Shown piece after piece: positions 16,835 through 24,271 of a DNA stretch of 64,000 nucleotides. The notes under the pieces are model-generated. The model was not told the DNA's origin. It worked only from the letters and a program-made list of their open reading frames with translations, and made no database searches. The first letter of the stretch is position 1. The number at the start of each line of letters is the position of its first letter. The position numbers and the translations under genes were made by a program. Origin of the DNA: Flavobacterium sp. LC2016-23 (GTDB lineage Bacteria; Bacteroidota; Bacteroidia; Flavobacteriales; Flavobacteriaceae); assembly GCF_009674775.1 (NCBI RefSeq), contig NZ_WKKE01000001.1, positions 186,001 to 250,000 on the forward strand, in the 5' to 3' direction.

Positions 16835-16920
16835 TGAGGTTGTTTTGAATACTGTAAATTTCTGCTTCAAAAAAACGTAACGGGCGTGAGTCAGCTCTTG
16901 AAAATAAGTTTCTTAAAAAA

Positions 16921-17000
16921 AATAATGCCAACAGAAGTGAAGTCGAAACAAATCATAACTACAATATTTTTGACTCCACCGTAGACACTAAAAAAACAAA
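16921..17000 (-). terminator. Inverted-repeat terminator, copy A
   Basis: On the minus strand a long imperfect stem (GTGGAGTC against GACTTCAC plus outer pairs around TGTTGGCA) is followed by a run of eight T. It starts 3 bases after the stop of the secreted-protein gene. About 80% of its sequence is shared with copy B at 18580-18659, including the 18-base loop region CAAATCATAACTACAA. Confidence 0.7.
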
Positions 17001-17002
17001 AA

Positions 17003-18154
17003 TTATCTTCCGGCTTTTGTTCCAAAAGGGCATCTTTTTATAAGATATTTTAAGGTGGACAGATAGGAATCGATACTGCTTCCAAAGGATGTTCTGGCTT
17101 TTGAATATATATTAATTCCCTGATCGTTAAAAAAGTTCAAATCAATCTCTGTGTTATAGTCGGTAGTAATAGTGGAGTTATTACTACTAAAGGCTGAACC
17201 GGAAGATTTCGTTTTTTCCTCTTTCTTTTCTCTGACGGATTTACGACCATTGTGTGTGTAATAATTATTATCGGAATAATAGTAGGAGCCATATTGTGGA
17301 ATAGACGCTACACGGGCATCTACAATTTCTCCGTTTTCATAACGGGTTTGGGTTTTTACATGCCCAAAATCATTGGTGATTGTTTCGGTTACTTTATCTC
17401 TGTCGCTGTCATACGAAAATTGATAAGATCCCTGAGGAAGAGCATATGGATTTACATATCCGTATTGAATTTCAGGCTTAACAACGACAGGCCTTGAACC
17501 TGTTTCTTTAACTTTATCCTCCTGATAAGTTGTCCAGTCACTTGCGGCAGTTGAAGTCCCTACATTGCTCACATTGGCGACACCGTATACTACATATTCA
17601 ACACTTAACAGTAAAGCTATTTCTTTGGGAGTTTTGGAAAGCAGTTTCGAAGGAGTAATTCCCGCTTTATTCAACATGGTATTGGTGGTAATCGGATCCT
17701 GAATTTGGATCCTGATTGTATTTTCTTTCAGTGAATTGTAACAATTGCTTTGTAATTTTAAGGTCATGCCTTCTGCGTCGATGGTATTATCGTTTGTGAT
17801 ATAATTAAAAGGCAACACGGCTATCTTGCCTTTTCTGTCTTTTGCAGTACTGAGATACAACAATTCTAAATCTTTAGTAGAATGGTTTACTATTTCTTTG
17901 CGGCCGCTGCTGAACTGAATTTCATTTATAGATTCTTTTTTCAAGGCATATTCACTGGTCTCGCCTTTATGCAAAAAACGCACAATATTCTCATCTATTG
18001 CTAAAATTTTGCCTTCTTTGACTTCTCCGTCCAGCATTATTATTTTATCAGTTTGTGCTTTTAGGGTGCTGTTTTTTTGGCCTGATACAAAGATTGCATG
18101 GGTAACCAAAATCAAAAGAAAAAGTACTCTTTTATTTAAAATGTATGTTTTCAT
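17003..18154 (-). CDS. Unknown secreted protein with N-terminal 'GEVKEGKI' domain and CsgG/TolB-like core
   Basis: The protein has 383 residues. An N-terminal signal peptide (VLFLLILVTHAIFVSG then QK) marks export. Residues ~38-85 form a compact beta domain (DKIIMLDGEVKEGKILAIDE..) seen at the front of many Bacteroidota secreted proteins. Around residues 108-190, KGKIAVLPFNYI and later EYVVYGVANV resemble the strand pattern of TolB N-domain/CsgG-like proteins. The remainder is polar, rich in Tyr, Ser and Asn. I do not recognise a named family, and the function is unknown. It is monocistronic, and its 3' end carries a terminator that is a repeat of the one behind metE. Confidence 0.65.
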   Translation of the reverse strand: MKTYILNKRVLFLLILVTHAIFVSGQKNSTLKAQTDKIIMLDGEVKEGKILAIDENIVRFLHKGETSEYALKKESINEIQFSSGRKEIVNHSTKDLELLYLSTAKDRKGKIAVLPFNYITNDNTIDAEGMTLKLQSNCYNSLKENTIRIQIQDPITTNTMLNKAGITPSKLLSKTPKEIALLLSVEYVVYGVANVSNVGTSTAASDWTTYQEDKVKETGSRPVVVKPEIQYGYVNPYALPQGSYQFSYDSDRDKVTETITNDFGHVKTQTRYENGEIVDARVASIPQYGSYYYSDNNYYTHNGRKSVREKKEEKTKSSGSAFSSNNSTITTDYNTEIDLNFFNDQGINIYSKARTSFGSSIDSYLSTLKYLIKRCPFGTKAGR

Positions 18155-18679
18155 AAAGTGGCTGGTTTTATAACTTTTTCAATCATTAGATTTCTTACAA
18201 AAGTATAAACATGTTTTGCGAAGTAGAATCTCTATGTAATAACTGGTACTGTTTCTGAAACAAATAACATTCTTTCATTACTACAGCGAATTTGCTTCCA
18301 CACAAAATGTATAGTAAAGAAATTCCAATGCTTTAGGAATAGGTTTTGAAAACAAAGTTTGCTTCTGTATGACTATTATATTTACTTCGGAATGTTATAT
18401 GAAATGATTTGCTATTAAAACATCTAATACATTGCCATTTTTTTAAGTTGTTATAAAAGTGAAAAATAACATTTTATGACAAAGTCCGTTTCAAGTGGAA
18501 ACTGAAATCGATTTTAAAATAGTTTTTCCAGAAAAGGTTTTGTGGAATGTAGCGCTTGCTACAGGAGAAGTATTAAAAAGAATGCCAACCTGGTGAAGTC
18601 GAAACAAATCATAACTACAAGATTTTCGACTCCACCTGTTGGCACTAAAAAACAAAATTATTTAAACAAAAGGCATTAC
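18155..18679. other. 525-base gene-free interval between the secreted-protein gene and metE
   Basis: AT-rich upstream region of the secreted-protein gene, with a possible minus-strand -7 box TACTTTTG at 18198-18205 (no convincing -33), a long stretch (18210-18540) in which I see no feature, and the inverted-repeat terminator copy B. A 77-residue plus-strand frame starting at 18542 overlaps the terminator and the metE end and is rejected. Confidence 0.6.
18580..18659 (-). terminator. Inverted-repeat terminator, copy B, after metE
   Basis: TGCCAAC and GTTGGCA form perfect outer arms, continued inward by GGTG-AGTCGAAA against TTTCGACTCCACC, with a loop around CAAATCATAACTACAA. On the minus strand a TTCTTTTT tract follows. 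It lies 20 bases beyond the metE stop codon. It is homologous to copy A at 16921-17000. Confidence 0.75.
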
Positions 18680-20998
18680 TTATACCGCACTTTCTACGGC
18701 AGCTCTCATTTCCTGAGCAGCAGCTACCATCTCGATAAGCGCTTTTTTGGTTTCATCCCAATGACGGGTTTTTAAACCACAATCCGGATTTACCCAAAGC
18801 TGGTCTGCCGGAATAACATCGGCCGCTTTTTCGAGTAGTCTTACCATTTCTTCACTGGACGGAACACGTGGGGAGTGAATATCATAAACTCCCGGTCCGA
18901 TCTCGTTTGGATATTTAAAATCGGCAAAAGCATCTAAAAGTTCCATTTGCGAACGCGAACATTCTATGGTGATCACATCGGCATCCATGTCGGCAATATT
19001 CTGAATAATATCGTTGAATTCGCTGTAACACATATGGGTGTGAATCTGCGTGTCATCATTGACACCACTGGCAGAAATTCGGAAAGCTTTTACAGCCCAG
19101 TCCAGATAAGCGGCCCATTCTTCTTTTCGTAAAGGCAATCCTTCGCGAATCGCAGGTTCGTCAATCTGAATAATTTTGATTCCGGCTTTTTCTAAATCCA
19201 CCACTTCATCACGAATCGCCAAAGCAATCTGCGTACAGGTTTCAGAACGCGGCTGATCGTTACGGACAAAGGACCATTGTAAGATGGTTACGGGTCCGGT
19301 AAGCATTCCTTTTACCCATTTTGGAGTCAGGGATTGTGCATATTTAGACCATTTTACCGTCATTGGGTTGGGTCTCGATACATCACCATAAATAACCGGA
19401 GGTTTTACGCAACGACTGCCATAACTCTGTACCCATCCGTTTTTTGTAAAAGTAAAACCGGCTAATTGTTCCCCGAAATATTCTACCATGTCATTACGTT
19501 CAAACTCACCATGAACGAGAACGTCAATTCCGGTTTCTTCCTGGAAACGAATAGTTTCCTCGGTTTCTTTTTCGATTAAGTCGTTGTATTGCTCCGCTGT
19601 TAATTCTCCTTTTTTGAATTTTGCTCTCCAGCTTCTTACTTCCGCAGTCTGTGGGAAAGAACCAATTGTTGTGGTCGGAAACAATGGAAGGTTTAAAGCC
19701 TCAATCTGACTTTTTCTTCTCGTCGCAAAAGAGCTTTTACGTTTATCGTCGGAAGCCGAAATAGAGGCAACACGTTTTTTTACGTCGTTATTATGAATTA
19801 ATTTTGAAGTCTTGCGATTTTCATTGGCAATCGTATTTTCTTCAAATGCAACTGAAGTTCTGGTGTCAGTTTCATTAGAAGCAAATTGTTTCAATAGTAC
19901 AATTTCCTGAATTTTTTGTTTGGCGAAAGCCAGCCATTGTTTGATTTCAGGCGTCAGGGTGGCATCATTGGTTTCTAAATCCAGATCACACGGACTGTGA
20001 ATTAAAGAACAGGATGGCCCGATCAAGATTCTTTTTTCACCTAAGGCATCTGTTGCTTTTTGGATAAGGCTTAAAGAATTTTTGAAATCATTTTTCCAGA
20101 TATTTCTTCCGTCCACAACTCCAAGGGAAAGGTTTACGTTTGGATTCAGTTGGCCGGACTCTATAATATCATCTAATTGCGATGGGCAGCGCACTAAATC
20201 CAAATGGAAAGTATCCACCGGTAAAGCTAAAGCTGTTGCCAGATTCTCGCCAAAACAATCAAAGTAATTGGCCAGGATGATTTTAATTTTCGGAAAACGG
20301 ATGTTAATTTCATTATACACTTCCGTGAACGTCTTACGCTCTTTGTCCGTTAGGTTCAAAGCCAGAAAAGGTTCGTCTAACTGAATGTATTCGATCTTTT
20401 CAGCTTGTAACTTTTCGAAAATTTCAAAATAAACAGGAAGCAAGGCATCGATCAGATCAATTCGGTGAAAACCTTCTTCTTTTTCTTTTCCTAAAAGCAA
20501 ATACGAAACAGGTCCGATTAAAACCGGTTTTGTGGCAATTCCCAAGGCATTAGCTTCTTTGAATTCGGTAATTATTTTTTCTGAAAACAAAGCAAACTTT
20601 TGATTCTTTGTAAATTCAGGAACAATATAATGATAGTTGGTGTCAAACCATTTGGTCATTTCCATTGCTACCACATCCTGTCCGTTTTTTTGTGCACCTC
20701 TCGCCATGGCGAAATACAAATCTATAGACGAATTTGATTTAGCGAAATCAGCATAACGCTCCGGAATTGCTCCCAAAGTAAACGTTAAATCAAGTACCTG
20801 ATCATAAAAAGAGAAATCATTAGACGGAATTAAATCTATGCCCGCCTCAGCCTGTAATTGCCAATTGGTACGGCGAATGTCTTTTCCGGTCTGGATCAGT
20901 TCTTCAACCGAAATTTTTCCTCCCCAGTACAATTCACTGGCTTTTTTAAGTTCTCTGTTACTGCCAATTCTTGGATAACCTAAGTTGTTTGTTTTCAT
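18680..20998 (-). CDS. metE: Cobalamin-independent methionine synthase
   Basis: Transfers methyl from 5-methyl-THF-triglutamate to homocysteine without B12. The 772-residue protein shows the MetE duplication of two barrels: N-terminal LGYPRIGSNRELKKASE and C-terminal TTIGSFPQTAEVR. The zinc ligands appear as IHTHMCYSEF (His, Cys) and NPDCGLKTR (Cys). A polar, Ser/Lys-rich linker joins the halves near residues 375-430. Length is normal. It coexists with the MetH pair in this window. There is no cobalamin riboswitch in its 156-base upstream gap; instead a palindrome and a divergent Lrp/AsnC regulator are present. Confidence 0.97.
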   Translation of the reverse strand: MKTNNLGYPRIGSNRELKKASELYWGGKISVEELIQTGKDIRRTNWQLQAEAGIDLIPSNDFSFYDQVLDLTFTLGAIPERYADFAKSNSSIDLYFAMARGAQKNGQDVVAMEMTKWFDTNYHYIVPEFTKNQKFALFSEKIITEFKEANALGIATKPVLIGPVSYLLLGKEKEEGFHRIDLIDALLPVYFEIFEKLQAEKIEYIQLDEPFLALNLTDKERKTFTEVYNEINIRFPKIKIILANYFDCFGENLATALALPVDTFHLDLVRCPSQLDDIIESGQLNPNVNLSLGVVDGRNIWKNDFKNSLSLIQKATDALGEKRILIGPSCSLIHSPCDLDLETNDATLTPEIKQWLAFAKQKIQEIVLLKQFASNETDTRTSVAFEENTIANENRKTSKLIHNNDVKKRVASISASDDKRKSSFATRRKSQIEALNLPLFPTTTIGSFPQTAEVRSWRAKFKKGELTAEQYNDLIEKETEETIRFQEETGIDVLVHGEFERNDMVEYFGEQLAGFTFTKNGWVQSYGSRCVKPPVIYGDVSRPNPMTVKWSKYAQSLTPKWVKGMLTGPVTILQWSFVRNDQPRSETCTQIALAIRDEVVDLEKAGIKIIQIDEPAIREGLPLRKEEWAAYLDWAVKAFRISASGVNDDTQIHTHMCYSEFNDIIQNIADMDADVITIECSRSQMELLDAFADFKYPNEIGPGVYDIHSPRVPSSEEMVRLLEKAADVIPADQLWVNPDCGLKTRHWDETKKALIEMVAAAQEMRAAVESAV

Positions 20999-21003
20999 TT
21001 TGA

Positions 21004-21030
21004 TTCAGTATTTTTTACTGAACAAATGTA
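21004..21030 (-). promoter_or_regulatory. metE promoter -7 box with overlapping palindromic operator
   Basis: The minus strand reads TACATTTG (21030 to 21023), a perfect TAnnTTTG box, about 25 bases before the metE ATG. Immediately downstream, at the expected transcription start, is the perfect palindrome TTCAGTA-TTTTT-TACTGAA (21004-21022). A third half-site TTCAGTA lies at 21067-21073. The adjacent divergent Lrp/AsnC gene is the obvious candidate binder; this is inference. Confidence 0.6.
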
Positions 21031-21154
21031 TTGTATTAGATTATAATACTTAAATTTAGGCTTTATTTCAGTAAATTGTGTTTTTTAAGTCTTTTTTTGA
21101 AGATTATATTACTGATGAATTGTTTAAAAAGAACCTTTAGCCGTAAAAATTACT

Positions 21155-21616
21155 ATGGAAAACCTCGACAAAACCGATTTGCAAATCCTGAAGCACCTTC
21201 AGGAGAACTCCAATATCAACACAAAAGACCTTGCTGCAAAATTATTCCTGACCGTTACGCCGGTTTATGAACGTATCAAAAGGCTGGAACGTGACGGTTA
21301 CATTACCAAATACGTAGCGCTTTTAGACAAGAAAAAAATGAACCGCGGTATGACCGTTTTTTGTAATGTCCGCTTAAAAGAGCACGCTAAAAACGTCGGA
21401 AGCAATTTTGTCAAAGATATTGTGGCACTTCCTGAAATTATCGAATGTTATAATATTGCCGGGGATTATGATTTTATGCTGAAGATTTTGGTTCAGGATA
21501 TGGCTAGTTATCAGGATTTTGTAATGAATAAGTTATCGACCATCGAAAATATCGGAAACACCAACAGTATTTTTGTAATGGGTGAAATCAAACACAGTAC
21601 GGCATTAGAGTTTTAA
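21155..21616 (+). CDS. Lrp/AsnC family transcriptional regulator
   Basis: The 153-residue protein has the standard layout: N-terminal winged helix-turn-helix (DKTDLQILKHLQENSNINTK then LAAKLFLTVTPVYERIKRLE) and a C-terminal RAM/AsnC ligand-binding domain (VALPEIIECYNIAGDYDFML). It should bind DNA as a dimer or octamer and sense an amino acid. It is transcribed divergently from metE across a gap holding an operator-like palindrome, so control of metE by methionine or a related amino acid is likely but unproven. An overlapping frame starting at 21076 is discarded. Confidence 0.93.
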   Translation: MENLDKTDLQILKHLQENSNINTKDLAAKLFLTVTPVYERIKRLERDGYITKYVALLDKKKMNRGMTVFCNVRLKEHAKNVGSNFVKDIVALPEIIECYNIAGDYDFMLKILVQDMASYQDFVMNKLSTIENIGNTNSIFVMGEIKHSTALEF

Positions 21617-21672
21617 TATTTTTCGCCACAGCTTACGCAGATTATAATGATTTTTTACAATTGGTGTTTAGG

Positions 21673-21747
21673 TTTTTTCGCCACGAATTCACTAATTGCC
21701 GTAAATCATTGTGTTTAAATTAATTCGTGAAATTCGTGGCGAAAAAA
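21673..21747. repeat. Long inverted repeat ('TTTTTTCGCCACGAATTCAC')
   Basis: A left arm TTTTTTCGCCACGAATT-CAC pairs with GTGAAATTCGTGGCGAAAAAA on the right, with AATTAA-type extension and a ~25-base loop. The same 'attcgtggc' word recurs at 38861-38884. It lies 57 bases after the regulator and could serve as its terminator; similar words are scattered through flavobacterial intergenic regions. Confidence 0.65.
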
Positions 21748-21873
21748 GCATTTAATTTTTTAAATCAAATTAATCAGTGGCCTATTTTTATTCAGCATTG
21801 TCCTAAAATAAAACGTATTTTTGGTCTTTAGATTAAAAATCTAAAATCAATAATCTGAAATCTAAAATTTAAA

Positions 21874-23220
21874 ATGAACTGGGAACAACTTTTATCTCTT
21901 AAAAAGCAAGGCGACACCGGCAAAAGATTACGTATAGAACAAGACGATACCCGATTGGGTTTTGAGGTAGATTACGACCGTATTATCTTTTCGTCTGCCT
22001 TTAGATCATTGCAGGATAAAACGCAGGTCATTCCCCTTTCTAAAACAGATTTTGTACATACAAGACTTACTCACAGTTTAGAAGTTTCAGTTGTGGGACG
22101 CTCTCTGGGGCGTTTGGTTGGAAAAAAAATCATCGAAAAATATCCGTACCTCAAAGAAGTTCATGGCTATCATATGAATGATTTTGGAGCAATTGTGGCG
22201 GCTGCATCCCTGGCGCATGATATCGGAAACCCGCCGTTCGGGCATTCCGGAGAGAAAGCGATCGGAGAGTATTTTTCGATAGGAAACGGAAAGCAGTATA
22301 AAAAAGAAATGACCGACAAACAATGGCAGGATTTAATTGATTTTGAAGGAAATGCAAACGGATTTTCAGTCCTTACAGCGAGCCGTCCGGGAATTGAAGG
22401 CGGTTTAAGAATTTCCTATGCAACTCTGGGCGCTTTTATGAAATATCCGAAAGAAAGTTTGCCTAAAAAACCGACTTCCAATATTGCCGATAAAAAATAT
22501 GGTTTCTTCCAGACCGATAAAGCTTTTTTTGAAGAAGTAGCCAAAGATATGGGAATGATCGCCAATAAATCAGGAGATGATATTGGTTTTGAAAGACATC
22601 CTTTGGCGTATTTGGTAGAAGCGGCAGATGATATCTGCTACACCATCATAGATTTTGAAGACGGAATCAATCTGGGTCTCGTTTCTGAAGATTATGCCTT
22701 AGAATATTTAATAAAACTGGTAAAAGACAATATTGGTGTAGCCAAATATAAATTGCTGGAAACTAAAGAAGACCGGATTAGCTATTTGCGTGCCTTAGCA
22801 ATTGGTGCCTTAATTAGTGATGCCGTTGATGTTTTTATAGAAAACGAAGAAGCAATCCTGGCGGGGAAATTTCCCTATGCACTAACAGATAAAAGCAAAT
22901 ACAAAGCCCAAATGGATGATATTATCAACCTGAGTGTTGAGAAAATCTATCAGAGCCGTGAAGTGATCGAGAAAGAAATTGTCGGTTATCAGATCATCCA
23001 GACTTTACTGGATAAATTCATTACCGCTTTCAATAACAAATATGAAGGAAAAGCATCCAATTATGATAAATTGCTTCTGAAAATGCTGCCGGAAAAGCAT
23101 CATTTGGAGAAAACAAATTTATACGAGCGTTTGCTTCATATCTGTCATTATGTTTCCCTTTTGACAGATGGAAATGCATTGGAATTATTCGAAATGATTA
23201 ATGGCAGAAAACCGAATTAA
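21874..23220 (+). CDS. dgt: Deoxyguanosinetriphosphate triphosphohydrolase (dNTPase)
   Basis: Hydrolyses dGTP or other dNTPs to deoxynucleoside and triphosphate. The 448-residue protein has the HD-domain metal ligands: HTRLTHSLEV at ~62, LAHDIGNPPFGHSGE with the HD pair at 115-116, and EAADDICYTIIDFED further on. The N-terminal DTRLGFEVDYDRIIFSSAFRSLQDKTQV is typical of Dgt. Its stop codon abuts the stop codon of the convergent DUF3078 gene with no base between. A TATTTTTG -7 box is present at 21816-21823. Confidence 0.94.
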   Translation: MNWEQLLSLKKQGDTGKRLRIEQDDTRLGFEVDYDRIIFSSAFRSLQDKTQVIPLSKTDFVHTRLTHSLEVSVVGRSLGRLVGKKIIEKYPYLKEVHGYHMNDFGAIVAAASLAHDIGNPPFGHSGEKAIGEYFSIGNGKQYKKEMTDKQWQDLIDFEGNANGFSVLTASRPGIEGGLRISYATLGAFMKYPKESLPKKPTSNIADKKYGFFQTDKAFFEEVAKDMGMIANKSGDDIGFERHPLAYLVEAADDICYTIIDFEDGINLGLVSEDYALEYLIKLVKDNIGVAKYKLLETKEDRISYLRALAIGALISDAVDVFIENEEAILAGKFPYALTDKSKYKAQMDDIINLSVEKIYQSREVIEKEIVGYQIIQTLLDKFITAFNNKYEGKASNYDKLLLKMLPEKHHLEKTNLYERLLHICHYVSLLTDGNALELFEMINGRKPN

Positions 23221-24225
23221 TTATTGAAAAGCATATACAAGACCCACACCTAAAACTTGTCTCAGCTGCGCTCTTGGCCCGTCATTGACCTGGCTTGTTG
23301 TTCCGGTTATCGGGTCAACAACATCTTTTTTAGTCTTAATGTCATCGTCATACACCAAATGAATTCCGATATTTGCTTTGACATAAGCATTGACAACAAG
23401 ATCCAGACGCGTGTCGTAATCCACATCGACATTTCCAAATCGGTTCAGGTAATCGGTATATAAACTCAGTCTGTTTTCGTAGAAAATGTTTTTGAAAATT
23501 TCGCTTTTCATGTAGCCCGTTAGCAGGATACCAAATTCAGCTTTTACTTTTTGTCCCTGCTCGATTAAAATGGTATTGGCTGGATCAAGAGGATCCGGAG
23601 CATACACCGCTTTTTTAACACCAAATGCTCCCTGGTCTGCTAAATACTGGTCTAAAACCAAAGTAGTCTTTAACGTAATCGGAGAGAAATAGAAAGTCCT
23701 GTTTTTGGCTTTATTTGAATTCTCCGCTCCTGCTCCTAAAAAGATATAGGCAGGTGCAAACGGTCTCGATATGGCAATGTCCCTGTTCGGATAATTGTAA
23801 CCATCTGTAAACTGAGTGCTGAAATTATATTTGGCAGAATAATACCAGTTTGACGTCGTGTCTTTTCTGAAACCGTAAGTGGAGTTAAAAATAAGGGCGT
23901 CATCTGTTTTTCTAAGTTCCGTACCATCTTGCTTATTCAAGCCGTACTTCACAATTAATTCGTTAAACCATTTGTGATTTCCTTTTACATACGTTCTTGC
24001 GAATTCTCCTTTAAACAAACCTGAAATAGAACTTGTTCCCCCCGCACTCCAATTGACAAAAGCAATTTCGGAGATGTCAAAACCAAGCTGGTTTTTTTTG
24101 GTCCAGTTGGAAGGCGGCTGTGGCTCCTGATTGGGTTCTAAAGTGGTTTTAATAATACTCTGAGCAGAAATAGTGGTGGCAAAAGTAAAAAGGAATAGTA
24201 AAAGGGAGAATCGAAATAATTTCAT
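23221..24225 (-). CDS. DUF3078 outer-membrane-associated protein
   Basis: The protein has 334 residues from the ATG at 24225. A longer frame reaches 24348 inside dxs, but the chosen start gives a clean signal peptide (MKLFRFSLLLFLFTFATTIS then AQ). The mature part has WTKKNQLGFDISEIAFVNWSAGGTSSISG, the hallmark of DUF3078 proteins, then repeated beta-strand stretches (WFNELIVKYGLN, WYYSAKYNFSTQF, VNAYVKANIGIHLVYDDD) and an aromatic end (GVGLVYAFQ), consistent with an outer-membrane barrel. Function is unknown. It starts 46 bases after the dxs stop on the same strand and may be cotranscribed with it. Confidence 0.85.
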   Translation of the reverse strand: MKLFRFSLLLFLFTFATTISAQSIIKTTLEPNQEPQPPSNWTKKNQLGFDISEIAFVNWSAGGTSSISGLFKGEFARTYVKGNHKWFNELIVKYGLNKQDGTELRKTDDALIFNSTYGFRKDTTSNWYYSAKYNFSTQFTDGYNYPNRDIAISRPFAPAYIFLGAGAENSNKAKNRTFYFSPITLKTTLVLDQYLADQGAFGVKKAVYAPDPLDPANTILIEQGQKVKAEFGILLTGYMKSEIFKNIFYENRLSLYTDYLNRFGNVDVDYDTRLDLVVNAYVKANIGIHLVYDDDIKTKKDVVDPITGTTSQVNDGPRAQLRQVLGVGLVYAFQ

Positions 24226-24271
24226 TAGGCTTGAATTTTTATTTTTTTTTGGCTTTGCAAAATAATTCTTT

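Larger units (their letters stand above)
16673..17002. other. 330-base gene-free interval with three repeat types
   Basis: It contains the terminator at 16695, a structured repeat at 16761-16834 and an inverted-repeat terminator at 16921-17000. A 90-residue antisense frame crosses all of these and is not credible as a gene. Confidence 0.75.

Noticed and set aside
16659..16931. 90-residue minus-strand frame
   Set aside because: It runs through a terminator and a structured repeat, has no family features and overlaps the end of the beta-barrel gene.
18542..18775. 77-residue plus-strand frame
   Set aside because: It is made of the inverted-repeat terminator and the antisense end of metE.
20999..21154. 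Cobalamin riboswitch upstream of metE
   Set aside because: The gap is only 156 bases and shows no B12-box; I see only the palindrome and promoter.
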